Assembly: GCF_002188635.1 (NCBI RefSeq)
Contig: NZ_NINX01000039.1
Coordinates: 1-64,000, forward strand
Length of the DNA: 64,000 nucleotides
Origin: Pigmentiphaga sp. NML030171
Lineage (GTDB): Bacteria; Pseudomonadota; Gammaproteobacteria; Burkholderiales; Burkholderiaceae_B
Direction: 5' to 3'
Each line of letters opens with the position of its first letter. Within the stretch, counting starts at the first letter, position 1. The notes beneath the pieces are model-generated. The model saw nothing but the letters and a program-made list of their open reading frames with translations. It had not been told where the DNA came from and ran no database searches. This document shows positions 23,236-32,311 of the stretch, in pieces. The position numbers and the translations under genes are program-made.

Positions 23236-24135
23236 CTAGCGTGGGGTGGTCCGGGTCGTCAGGGAACGCGTGCGAAAGCGCGCGCTGAAGCTTCCCAGGA
23301 CGAAGACGCGGAACATGTAGGACACGAGGCCGGGTTCGTTCAGCGCGGCCGGCACGCGATGCCGGTAGCGCCGGTAGTGCAGGCGGGTCAGTTCGGACCA
23401 GTGGGCGCGCGAGTGCTCGTGGTGGGCGGTGTGCAGGCCGATGTTGAACAGCAGCGGGTTGACCAGCCCTTCGAAATTGCGGGCATAGCCCAATGTATGG
23501 CTGCGCGTGGGGCCGCCGTCGGCGTGGGCATGTTGCAGGTAGTTGGTGGCCAGCAGCCAGTGCAGGCCGTGCAACTGCGGCACGATCACGAACAACAATG
23601 CCTTGGCCGGGTTCAGCGCCAGCAGCCCGGCCCACAAGCCCAGCCACGCGGCGTACTGGGCCATGCAGTAGCGCCAGGCGCCGGGCCAGTGCCGGTACAG
23701 GCGGCGCAGCCAGCGGACGAAGGCGGGGTAGAGGACCCATGCCGCCTGCACCGGATGGATCAGGTAGCCCCACAGGTGGTTGGTATCGCCCCCGAAGCGG
23801 TAGGTGCGAGCGATGTCCCGCAGACCGTGCCGGTGGCGATGATGGTTGGCGACGTGCGCGGGATAGAACACGAACGTGGGGTGCCCCTGCAGCAGGGTGA
23901 TCCAGAAATCGGTGGCGCGGTTGGCCCAGCGGTCGCGCCACATCCGCACGTGGGTGTGGTTGTGGTGGATGACGCCTATGCCCAGGGTCAGGAACAGCAT
24001 CAGCGCGTAGAGGGGCAGCGAAAAGCCGTGGTGCCACTGCCACGCGGCAAGTGCCGGCAAGGCGGCCAGATACAGCAGGCTCTGTCAGTCGCGGCGGTTG
24101 CGCAGCGTGGGCAGGAAAGCGCGCCCGCTATTCAT
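23236..24135 (-). pseudogene. Fatty acid desaturase, interrupted by in-frame TGA
   Basis: The open part (23236-24060) has the three histidine boxes of membrane desaturases: H-H-N-H-T-H, H-V-A-N-H-H-R-H-R-H and H-T-A-H-H-E-H. Reading upstream in the same frame reaches a TGA at 24085-24087 and then an ATG at 24135 that overlaps the previous stop. The sixteen codons before the TGA look like a genuine N-terminus, so codon 17, probably once TGG, has become a stop. The catalytic part might still be made from an internal start, but no good ribosome site is visible. Confidence 0.75.
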
Positions 24136-24901
24136 GGCCCGCCGCGGTCCTGCGGTCGTGGGCCTGCAACAGGAGCGCCGCAGCGTCCGCCTGCAGGCGC
24201 GTGCGGAACAGCCGGTCCATGAAGGTGAACTGGAACCCGTAGTTTCCGTTGAAACAGGCATGGTGCAGGTGATGCCGGCGGCTGGCGGCGAACCAGTGGG
24301 CGTAGGACACGCGCGGAAAGAAGTCGTAGTTGGCGTGGCCGATGCAGTTGAAGAACAGGCTGAACAGCGGCACCGAGGCCAGCGACCAGAAGCTGAAGTC
24401 GTGCACCACCATGGGCAGCAGGATCACGTTGCCCAGCATCAGGGCCTCGACCGGGTGGAAGCTGTAGGTCGAGAACGGCGTGGTGACGATGGAGCGGTGG
24501 TGGGGCAGGTGGAAGCGGCGCAGCGGCTTCGTGTGCAGCAGGCGGTGATTGATCCAGAAGTGCACGTCGTTCCAGGCCACCAGGGCCAGGATTTCCAGCG
24601 CGATCTTCCAGCCGCCTGCGGCCGGATCCAGCCTGGCCCATCCGAGCTGCAGCAGGCCCCACGGAAAGATCATGCCGGTGCCGAACAGCAGGATGGACAT
24701 GCCCGACTGGAGGAGTTCGCGGCGCAACTGGCCCGGCGCGAGCGGACGGGGGTCCAGCGGGCGCCCCACGCCCAGTGCGGGCAGGACGTGGCGGGTAAGC
24801 AGCTAGGTCGCGGCGCCGAACAGCAGGTAGATACCACCGAAAAACAGCAGGCCTGCCAGCGTGACCTGCGATGCCGAAAGCTCCTGGAATGCTTGGCCCA
24901 T
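24128..24901 (-). pseudogene. Sterol desaturase-family hydroxylase, interrupted by in-frame TAG
   Basis: From the ATG at 24901 the frame gives a 32-residue start with a membrane helix (L-A-G-L-L-F-F-G-G-I-Y-L-L-F). It then meets TAG at 24803-24805 and continues in frame to 24128. The body carries the fatty-acid-hydroxylase histidine motifs H-F-W-I-N-H-R-L-L-H and F-H-L-P-H-H-R-S, and R-H-H-L-H-H. The stop replaces codon 33, plausibly TGG. A restart at the GTG at 24769 would lose the first helix. It heads the minus-strand cluster, so loss here may affect downstream expression. Confidence 0.75.
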
Positions 24902-25052
24902 GAGTTGTTGTCGTTGTGATGCCGGGAACGGCCTCTATGATAAGCAATTGGCCGGAATGGACGCGGTGCCTGGACGGGATGTCGATTGCACAACGCGGAC
25001 GAATTCATTACAAAATGTTCGCTCCGGTGGCAGGCGTCGCGGTGCGCCATGC

Positions 25053-25180
25053 CTAGGTCACGATTCCGAGCAGCTTCTTGCCGATGCCCCGGCCCTCGTA
25101 GCCGGGCAGCAAGGCCAGGACGACGATAGGGGCGTCGTCCGGCGTGGCGGGCGCAAGTTCAGGTGAGGCATGGATGTGCG
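25053..25180 (-). pseudogene. GNAT acetyltransferase C-terminal remnant
   Basis: The minus-strand frame ending at TAG 25053-25055 reads P-G-Y-E-G-R-G-I-G-K-K-L-L-G, the acetyl-CoA binding R-G-x-G-K signature of GNAT enzymes (motif A), preceded by V-V-L-A-L-L. No start codon or N-terminal half is present, so it is a fragment. It lies in the 447-base gap between the sterol-desaturase pseudogene and the AraC gene, which otherwise holds only their promoters. Confidence 0.5.
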
Positions 25181-25348
25181 TTCCGGGCGACCGGCGGCGC
25201 GGGCAGGGATTTCAACGGGATATATTAAAATCCCAAGACTCGCCGCACGTCTTCGCGCCGTGAATATTCCATTGCGCGGCACCTTCCGGGCAACACAAGG
25301 AGCGCCCCGGGGCTCTTGTCGTATACGGGTACGTGGAGCATTCCCACC

Positions 25349-26215
25349 ATGTCAGCTGCAATCAGGATCCTGCAAGGCAAGTTCGGGCGTGTCGCGCTGC
25401 TCGACATGAACATGCTCCTGGTGTCGCATGCGCATCACCATTGCCACGTGCTGATCAAGGCCTTCGGCGCCGATACGTATTTTTCGGTGCGCGGCCAGCC
25501 GCAGCCGCTGACGGACGACAGCGCGGTCCTGGTCAATGCCTGGGAGCCCCATTCCTACAGCCATAACGGCGCGGAAGTGCAGCGCACGGTGATCCTGGCC
25601 CTGTACATCGAGCCCGGCTGGCTGGCCGGCATCCAGCAGGCCCTGACGGTCAGCGCGCACCCCCATTTCTTCCAGCAGCCCTGCGTCGCGTTGTCGCCGG
25701 CGGCGCGCAAGCTGGCCGATGCGCTGGCGCGGGACATGCTGCTGACGGCGGAACTGCCCGCCGGCCAATTGGAAGAGCGTCTTTTCCAGCTGATGATCGC
25801 CACGATCGAGCACCATTCCGAGTGGCGCAGCTACCAGTCGCTGCTGGGCAGTCTGCGGCAGCACCATGGCGACGTGCGCATCCGCAGGGCCATCGGCCGC
25901 ATGCGCGAGAACATCGGGCAGTCGCTGGACATGGATGCGCTGGCGGCCGAATGCGGGCTGTCGCGCGCGCATTTCTTCGAGCTTTTCCGCAAGACCACCA
26001 AGCTGACGCCGCGCGTGTACGCCAACGTGCTGCGCATGGAAGCGGCCATCACCGCGTTGACCGCGGGCCAGACGCCGGTCGCCGACCTGGCCTACGACAT
26101 GGGTTTTTCCGCCCCGGGCCATTTCACCCGTTTCTTCCGCGAGCACCTGGGCACCACGCCCACCGAGTACCGCCGCGTGGTGGACGTGTTCGACGCCGGC
26201 CACGGCGGGCGCTGA
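25349..26215 (+). CDS. AraC-family transcriptional regulator
   Basis: This 288-residue protein starts at M-S-A-A-I-R-I-L. An earlier in-frame start adds residues with no ribosome site. The N-terminal half is a cupin-like sensing region (H-A-H-H-H-C-H, then N-A-W-E-P-H-S-Y). The C-terminal ~100 residues carry the double HTH: M-D-A-L-A-A-E-C-G-L-S-R-A-H-F and V-A-D-L-A-Y-D-M-G-F-S, ending in G-T-T-P-T-E-Y-R-R. It lies between the minus-strand lipid cluster and the plus-strand molybdenum hydroxylase operon and could control either. The effector is unknown. Confidence 0.85.
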   Translation: MSAAIRILQGKFGRVALLDMNMLLVSHAHHHCHVLIKAFGADTYFSVRGQPQPLTDDSAVLVNAWEPHSYSHNGAEVQRTVILALYIEPGWLAGIQQALTVSAHPHFFQQPCVALSPAARKLADALARDMLLTAELPAGQLEERLFQLMIATIEHHSEWRSYQSLLGSLRQHHGDVRIRRAIGRMRENIGQSLDMDALAAECGLSRAHFFELFRKTTKLTPRVYANVLRMEAAITALTAGQTPVADLAYDMGFSAPGHFTRFFREHLGTTPTEYRRVVDVFDAGHGGR

Positions 26216-26387
26216 CCTCCGGCCCGTGGACCGATTTCCCGCCGGAAAACAGAAAAATCAGACTCTATGGTAAGTGAGCCGATGCGGCGGTAACGGCCGC
26301 GGGCAGGGCGCCGCTTATCTTTCTCCTCGCGCAGACCGCCTGAAGGCGGCATGCAGGGAACAGGAGGAAGAGACATGGGGTGCTTGC

Positions 26388-29300
26388 ATGAGTGACGCGA
26401 GCGTTCTGGCCACGGCCGATGCGCCGTTCGTCGGGCGCCGGCAGGAACGGGTCGAGGACGCGGCGCTGCTGTCGGGGCGCGGCGCCTATGGCGACGATCT
26501 CCCGGTCAAGCCGGGCACGCTGCACGCGGCCATTCTGAGATCCCCCCACGCCCATGCCCGGGTGCTTGGCATGGACACGGGGGCCGCCGAAGCCCATCCG
26601 GGCGTCAGGGCGGTACTGACGGGCGCCGACGTGAAGCGCTGGTCGCAGCCCTTCGTCGTGGGCGTGAAATCGCCCATGGAGCATTGGTCGCTGGCCCAGG
26701 ACCGCGTGCGCTATGTTGGCGAGCCGGTCGCCGTCGTGGTGGCCGAGGACCGCTATGTCGCCGAGGATGCGCTGGAACTGATCCGCGTCGACTACGAGGT
26801 GCTGCCGGTGGCCGTGGAGATCGAGGCGGCCATCGCCGGGGATGCGCCGGTGCTGCATCCGGCGGTGGGCAGCAACATCGTCAGCGACCGCAGTTTCAGC
26901 TATGGCGAGCCGGACGCCGCCTTCGCCTCGGCCGAGCACCGCGTCCAGCTGACCGTCCACTACCCTCGCAATTCGTGTACGCCCATCGAAGGGGCGGTGG
27001 TGATCGCCGAGCACCTGGCGGGCGACGATGGCTACGAGGTCAGCTCCAACTTCATGGGGCCGTATTCGCTGCATTCGGTCATGGCGCTGGCGCTGAAGAT
27101 CCCGGGCACGCGCCTGCGCCACAAGCTGCCTCGTGATTCGGGCGGCAGCTTCGGCGTCAAGCAAAGCGTGTTTCCCTACGTGGTGCTGATGTGCCTGGCG
27201 TCGCGCAAGGCGGGCGCGCCGGTGAAGTGGGTGGAGGACCGCCTGGAGCACCTGGTGGCCGCGACGTCCGCGACCTCCCGCCTGTGCACGATCGAGGCCG
27301 CCGTGGATGGCGAGGGGCGGATCAGCGCGCTGTCCTACGACCAGTTCGACGACGTGGGCGGTTATCTGCGCGCCCCCGAGCCAGCCACGTTCTATCGCAT
27401 GCACGGTTGCCTGACGGGTGCCTATGCCATCCCCAACCTGAAGGTGCGCAACCGCGTGGTGCTGACCAACCGCACGCCCGCCGGGCTGGTGCGCGGCTTC
27501 GGCGGCCCCCAGGTGTATTTCGCGCTGGAGCGGCTGGTGCAGCGCATCGCGCAGCAACTGGGAATCGATCCGCTGACGGTGTACCGGCGCAACTTCGTGC
27601 CGCCCGAGGCGTTTCCGTACCGCGCCGCGGCCGGCGCCTTGCTGGATTCCGGCAACTATCCGCTGGCCCTGGAGATGGCCGAACGGCAAGGCGGGCTGGA
27701 GGAACTCCTGCGGCGGCGCGACGTGGCCAGGGCCGAGGGGCGGCTGTATGGCATCGGCTATGCCGCGATCGTGGAGCCGTCCATTTCCAACATGGGCTAC
27801 ATCAGCACGGTCATGACGGCGGAGCAGCGCGCCAAGGCCGGACCCAAGAACGGCGCCATCGCCAGCGCCACCGTCGGCATCGATCCGCTGGGCGGGGTGA
27901 CGGTAGTCGTGGCTTCGTCGCCTGCCGGGCAAGGGCACATGACCGTATGCGCCCAGGTCGTCGCGGACGTGTTCGGCCTCTTGCCGCAGCAGGTGGCCGT
28001 GAATGTGGATGTCGATACGCAGAAGGATGCCTGGTCGGTCGCCGCGGGCAATTACTCCAGCCGCTTTGCCGGCGCGGTGGCGGGCACCGTGCACCTGGCG
28101 GCCAGCCGGCTGCGCGACAAGGTGGCGCGCATCGTGGCGCATCAGCTCCGATGCGATCCGGCCGACGTGGTGTTCGCGGGAGGCAAGGTGGGGCTGCCGG
28201 ACGCGCCGGGCAAGATGCTGCCATTCGCACGCGCGGCCAGCACCGCGCATTGGGCGCCGGGACAGTTGCCGGAAGGGGAGTCGCCCAGCCTGCGGGTGAC
28301 CGAATTCTGGACCCCGCCCGAGTTGACCGCCCCGGACGAGCAGGACCGCGTCAATACGTCGGCGGCCTACGGGTTCGCCTTCGACATCTGCGCGGTCGAG
28401 ATCGACCGCGATACCGGACGCGTACGCATCGACCGCTACGTCACCACGCACGATGCGGGCAAGCTGCTCAACCCGGCGCTGGCGGACGGCCAGATCCGCG
28501 GAGCCTTCGCCCAGGGGCTGGGCGCTGCGCTGATGGAGGAGTTCCGCTATGCGGGCGACGGCAGCTTCCAGTCCGGCACCTTCGCCGACTATCTGGTGCC
28601 GACGACCTGCGAGGTGCCCGACCCGGTCATCGTCCACCTGGAGACGCCGTCGCCGTTCACGCCGCTGGGGGCCAAGGGCCTGGGCGAGGGCAACAACATG
28701 AGTACGCCGGTATGCGTGGCCAATGCCGTCGCCGATGCCCTGGCGCCCATCCGGGGCGCCTGCGACGTCAGGCTGCCGCTGACACCGCTCAAGATCATGG
28801 AACTGATCGGGTTCGACGATCCGCCGCCCAGCGCCGGCGCGCAAGCGGCTTCGGCGCCGCCCGCGAGCGCCGCGGCGCCGGGCGGCGGATCGGGCAAGGC
28901 CTTGTCCGCCACGGGCAGCGTGCAGATCGCCGCGGCGCCCGAGGTCGTCTTCAACGTGCTGCTTGATCCGCAGGCATTGGCCAAGGTGGTACCCGGCTGC
29001 CATTCGCTGGAAGCGGTGGGCGAGAACCGCTATCGCGCCGACGTGACGGTGGGCGTGGGCATGATCAAGGCCCGCTACGCGGCACACATCGAGCTGTCGG
29101 AGCTGGATCCGCCGCATTCCCTGCGCCTGGCCGGTTCGGGCAGTTCGTCGCTGGGCGCCGCGCGTGGCAGCGGCAAGGTTCGGCTCGAGCCCAGCGAAGG
29201 CGGCACGCGCCTGGTCTACGACTACAGCGCCGAGGTCAGCGGCAAGGTGGCCGCGGTCGGCAGCCGCATGCTGGAAGGGGCGGCCAAGATCGTCCTGGCG

Positions 29301-29411
29301 CAATTGTTTGAACAACTCGGCCGGCAGGCCAGCGGGCAGCCTACGCCCGCCGCGCCGCGCCGCTGGTGGCGCAAGCTGCTGGCGCTGTTTGGATGGAAGG
29401 GGGCGGCATGA
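26388..29411 (+). CDS. Xanthine dehydrogenase-family molybdopterin subunit fused to CoxG domain
   Basis: This 1007-residue protein begins with the a/b hammerhead and molybdopterin domains of the xanthine oxidase/CO dehydrogenase family (V-G-R-R-Q-E-R-V-E-D, G-G-S-F-G-V-K, R-G-F-G-G-P-Q). It keeps the catalytic Glu motif G-L-G-E-G-N-N. After a proline/alanine-rich linker near 800-845, the last ~150 residues form a CoxG/SRPBCC domain (I-A-A-A-P-E-V-V-F-N-V-L-L-D). CoxG is normally a separate membrane-recruitment protein, so this is a fusion. It should hydroxylate a carbon of an aromatic or heteroaromatic acid or thioester. The next gene overlaps by four bases. Confidence 0.9.
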   Translation: MSDASVLATADAPFVGRRQERVEDAALLSGRGAYGDDLPVKPGTLHAAILRSPHAHARVLGMDTGAAEAHPGVRAVLTGADVKRWSQPFVVGVKSPMEHWSLAQDRVRYVGEPVAVVVAEDRYVAEDALELIRVDYEVLPVAVEIEAAIAGDAPVLHPAVGSNIVSDRSFSYGEPDAAFASAEHRVQLTVHYPRNSCTPIEGAVVIAEHLAGDDGYEVSSNFMGPYSLHSVMALALKIPGTRLRHKLPRDSGGSFGVKQSVFPYVVLMCLASRKAGAPVKWVEDRLEHLVAATSATSRLCTIEAAVDGEGRISALSYDQFDDVGGYLRAPEPATFYRMHGCLTGAYAIPNLKVRNRVVLTNRTPAGLVRGFGGPQVYFALERLVQRIAQQLGIDPLTVYRRNFVPPEAFPYRAAAGALLDSGNYPLALEMAERQGGLEELLRRRDVARAEGRLYGIGYAAIVEPSISNMGYISTVMTAEQRAKAGPKNGAIASATVGIDPLGGVTVVVASSPAGQGHMTVCAQVVADVFGLLPQQVAVNVDVDTQKDAWSVAAGNYSSRFAGAVAGTVHLAASRLRDKVARIVAHQLRCDPADVVFAGGKVGLPDAPGKMLPFARAASTAHWAPGQLPEGESPSLRVTEFWTPPELTAPDEQDRVNTSAAYGFAFDICAVEIDRDTGRVRIDRYVTTHDAGKLLNPALADGQIRGAFAQGLGAALMEEFRYAGDGSFQSGTFADYLVPTTCEVPDPVIVHLETPSPFTPLGAKGLGEGNNMSTPVCVANAVADALAPIRGACDVRLPLTPLKIMELIGFDDPPPSAGAQAASAPPASAAAPGGGSGKALSATGSVQIAAAPEVVFNVLLDPQALAKVVPGCHSLEAVGENRYRADVTVGVGMIKARYAAHIELSELDPPHSLRLAGSGSSSLGAARGSGKVRLEPSEGGTRLVYDYSAEVSGKVAAVGSRMLEGAAKIVLAQLFEQLGRQASGQPTPAAPRRWWRKLLALFGWKGAA

Positions 29412-30247
29412 AGCCCGCGGCTTTCGATTACGTGCGCCTGGAGGACGAGGCGCAGGCCTGCGAGCTGCTCGCTCGCCATGGCGAGGAGGCCCGCATCCTG
29501 GCGGGAGGGCAGTCGCTGATCACGGTGCTGAACATGCGCCTGGCGCAGCCGTCGGTGCTATTGGATGTCTCGCGCTGCGAGGCGCTGGACTACGTGAAGG
29601 TGGCGGGCGGAATGCTGGAAGTGGGGGCCGCGGCCACCCAGGCCAGCGTGGAGTGGCGGCCGGGCCTGGCCGGCGAAGTGCCTCTGCTGACCTGTGCGTT
29701 TCCCTATATCTCGCATTTCCAGGTGCGCAACCGGGGCACCGTGTGCGGCTCGGTGGCGCACGCCGACCCCAGTGCGGAGCTGCCGCTGTGCCTGGCGCTG
29801 CTGGGTGGCGAAGTGGTGCTGTCATCCAGGCGCGGCCGCCGCACCTTGCCGGCGCGGGATTTCTTCCAGGGCATGTTGACGACGGCCCGCGCCAGCGACG
29901 AATTGATCGCCTGCGTGCGCTATCCGCTGCGTGCGGCGGGCACGGGCTACGCGTTCGAGGAGTTTTCGCTGCGCCATGGGGATTTCGCCATCGCCGCCTG
30001 CGCGGCCGCCGTCGGCAAGGATGCGATACGGCTGGGCGTGGGCGGCGTGGCGGACCGGCCGACCGTCGTGCAATGGCCGCGCCTGCCGCAGCGGGAACTG
30101 GAAACCGCCATCAATGACTTTGCCTGGACGCTGGGCGCGCAGGACGACGCGCACGCCAGTGCCGCGTACCGCCGGCGGCTGGTGCGGCAACTGGCGGCCC
30201 GGGCCATCGCCACGGCCGCTGCCCGGGCGCAAGGAGACACCGCATGA
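29408..30247 (+). CDS. FAD-binding middle subunit of the molybdenum hydroxylase
   Basis: This 279-residue protein has the FAD-binding pattern of CoxM/XdhB subunits: L-A-G-G-Q-S-L-I-T-V-L-N-M-R-L near residues 30-45, then R-N-R-G-T-V-C-G-S-V-A-H-A-D-P-S-A-E-L-P. It takes electrons from the iron-sulfur subunit. It has no extra Fe4S4 loop of the kind found in 4-hydroxybenzoyl-CoA reductase, which argues against a low-potential dearomatising or dehydroxylating reductase. It overlaps both neighbours by four bases. Confidence 0.9.
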   Translation: MKPAAFDYVRLEDEAQACELLARHGEEARILAGGQSLITVLNMRLAQPSVLLDVSRCEALDYVKVAGGMLEVGAAATQASVEWRPGLAGEVPLLTCAFPYISHFQVRNRGTVCGSVAHADPSAELPLCLALLGGEVVLSSRRGRRTLPARDFFQGMLTTARASDELIACVRYPLRAAGTGYAFEEFSLRHGDFAIAACAAAVGKDAIRLGVGGVADRPTVVQWPRLPQRELETAINDFAWTLGAQDDAHASAAYRRRLVRQLAARAIATAAARAQGDTA

Positions 30248-30732
30248 GCACGGAAAAGACCCAGCGCATCCGCTGCACCTTGAACGGCCGGCGGCGCGAG
30301 GGCACGGCCGAGAGCCGCATGCTGCTGTCGGACTTCCTGCGGCACGAGCTGGGCGCCACCGGCACCCACGTGGGATGCGAGCACGGGGTGTGCGGCGCCT
30401 GCACCGTGCGCATCGACGGGGTGGCCAGCCGCTCCTGCCTGACGCTGGCGGTCCAGGTGGACGGCCGCGGAGTGGATACGGTCGAAGGCCTGGCGCGGGA
30501 CGGCGAACTGGGCGATCTGCAACAGGCCTTCCGGCGGCACCACGCGCTGCAATGCGGTTTCTGTACGGCGGGAATCCTGATGTCGTGCGCCGATTTCCTG
30601 GAGCGCGTGCCCGATCCGACCGAGCAGCAGGTGCGGGACATGCTTTCGGGGCACCTGTGCCGGTGCACGGGCTACACCCCCATCGTGCAGGCCGTCCTGG
30701 ACGTGGCCGCCTCGCGCAACAAGAACACATAG
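30244..30732 (+). CDS. [2Fe-2S] small subunit of the molybdenum hydroxylase
   Basis: This 162-residue protein has two iron-sulfur domains. The plant-ferredoxin-type ligands are C-E-H-G-V-C-G-A-C followed by a later Cys (S-R-S-C-L). The C-terminal four-helix cluster ligands are C-G-F-C and C-R-C. It relays electrons from the molybdopterin to FAD. Its start overlaps the FAD subunit gene, and the order L-M-S matches many CoxLMS-type operons with a changed order. The length is typical. Confidence 0.93.
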   Translation: MSTEKTQRIRCTLNGRRREGTAESRMLLSDFLRHELGATGTHVGCEHGVCGACTVRIDGVASRSCLTLAVQVDGRGVDTVEGLARDGELGDLQQAFRRHHALQCGFCTAGILMSCADFLERVPDPTEQQVRDMLSGHLCRCTGYTPIVQAVLDVAASRNKNT

Positions 30733-30745
30733 AAGGAGGCATCTG

Positions 30746-32272
30746 ATGCTGGATTTGGGACGTACATTCTTGCAGAGCGTGGAGCGCAACCCGGAGGCGA
30801 TCGCGGCCGTGGAAGGCGAGATCCGCCTGACCTACGCCGAGTGGCTGGGGCAGATCCTGCGCGTGGCGCAAGGGCTGGATGACCTGGGGCTCGGGCATGG
30901 CGACCATCTGCTCGTGGTCCTGCAGAACCGCCTGGAAATGGCGACGCTGCACTGGGCCTGCCAGTTCCTCGGGGTGATCGTCACGCCCCTGAACTGGCGC
31001 GCCAAGCCCGAGGAAATCGACTACTGCCTGGTCGACGCCTCGGCCAGGGCCATCGTCTACGAAGAGGCCAGCGCGCAAGCCGTGGCGCAGGCCGCCGAGG
31101 CCGCCGGCGTGCCGCGCATCGTGGTCGGCGCGGACGCCCACGCGACCCATGTATACGACGGCCTGCTTGCCGCCCGGCCCTGGACGGCTGGCCCGCGCGC
31201 CACGGCGGACGACATCTCGCTGATGCTCTACACGTCGGGGACGACCGGCAAGCCCAAGGGCGTGCCGCGCCGGCATCGCCAGGAGCGCGCGGCCGCGCTG
31301 GGCCACGTGGCGCAGAACCAGTACGGGATAGGCGAGCGCACGCTGGGCGTGATGCCGCTCTATCACACCATGGGAGTGCGGTCGTTGCTGGCCATGGCGC
31401 TGGTGGACGGGTGTTTCGTGTGCCTGCCGCGCTTCTCGCCGGCAACCGCGCTGGCGCTGATCCAGCGTGAGCGGGTCAGCAACCTGTACCTGGTGCCGAC
31501 GCTCTACCACGACCTGCTGGCGCACGCCGATTTCGCAAGCACCGACATCTCCAGCGTCCGCAAGCTCGGCTTCGCCGGCGCGCCCATGCACGACGCGCTG
31601 CTGCTGCGCCTGGACGAGGCGTTCCGGCCCGAGCTGTTCGTCAATCACTACGGCAGCTCCGAGGTCTACACCATGGCGGTCAACCCCGATGCGCGCAGCA
31701 AGCCCGGCAGCGCCGGACGCGCGGGCATCAACACGCGCCTGCGCCTGGTGCGGCTGGAGACGACCGATCCCGACGATCTCGCGCCGCGTGGAACGGAGGG
31801 GCAGATCATCGCCGACCTGGCCGGGGACGAGGCGTTCGAAGGCTATTGGAACCGGCCCGACGCCAACGCCAAGTCGCTGCACGGCGGCTGGTATTTCACC
31901 GGCGACACGGGCTATCTGGACGAGGACGGCGAACTGCACGTGACCGGGCGGGTGGACGACATGATCATCAGCGGCGGCGAGAACATCTCGCCGGTCGACA
32001 TCGAGTCGGTGTTGTCCCTGCATCCCGGCGTGGACGAGGTCGCCGTCGCGGGTCTGCGCGACGAGCGCTGGGGCCAACGCGTCGTCGCCTTCGTCAAGCG
32101 CAAGGAGGCCGTCGACGGCGAGACGCTGGATGCCTATTGCCGCGGCACCGATCTCGCCAATTTCAAGCGTCCGCGGGAATACGTCTTCGTCAGCGAGATT
32201 CCCAAGTCCCCCGTGGGGAAGATCCTGCGCCGCAAGCTGACGGCCGGCGAATTCGAGCCGGACCGTTCCTGA
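30746..32272 (+). CDS. Acyl/aryl-CoA ligase (AMP-forming)
   Basis: This 508-residue member of the ANL superfamily has the AMP-binding motif Y-T-S-G-T-T-G-K-P-K-G near residue 163, H-Y-G-S-S-E-V-Y, the hinge region G-R-V-D-D-M-I-I-S-G-G-E-N, and the catalytic lysine motif P-K-S-P-V-G-K-I-L-R-R-K. The middle section resembles 4-chlorobenzoate-type CoA ligases, suggesting an aromatic or cyclic acid. It follows the molybdenum hydroxylase by 13 bases with GAAGGAGG just upstream, so activation to a CoA ester and hydroxylation belong to one pathway. Confidence 0.87.
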   Translation: MLDLGRTFLQSVERNPEAIAAVEGEIRLTYAEWLGQILRVAQGLDDLGLGHGDHLLVVLQNRLEMATLHWACQFLGVIVTPLNWRAKPEEIDYCLVDASARAIVYEEASAQAVAQAAEAAGVPRIVVGADAHATHVYDGLLAARPWTAGPRATADDISLMLYTSGTTGKPKGVPRRHRQERAAALGHVAQNQYGIGERTLGVMPLYHTMGVRSLLAMALVDGCFVCLPRFSPATALALIQRERVSNLYLVPTLYHDLLAHADFASTDISSVRKLGFAGAPMHDALLLRLDEAFRPELFVNHYGSSEVYTMAVNPDARSKPGSAGRAGINTRLRLVRLETTDPDDLAPRGTEGQIIADLAGDEAFEGYWNRPDANAKSLHGGWYFTGDTGYLDEDGELHVTGRVDDMIISGGENISPVDIESVLSLHPGVDEVAVAGLRDERWGQRVVAFVKRKEAVDGETLDAYCRGTDLANFKRPREYVFVSEIPKSPVGKILRRKLTAGEFEPDRS

Positions 32273-32311
32273 TTCCGAAATCCCGTGCATGACCCAATGA
32301 AGGATATCTCC

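Noticed and set aside
24085-24805. Recoding of the TGA and TAG as selenocysteine, pyrrolysine or readthrough
   Set aside because: No SECIS-like hairpin or supporting genes were seen, and the positions lie outside active sites. Simple nonsense mutation is enough.
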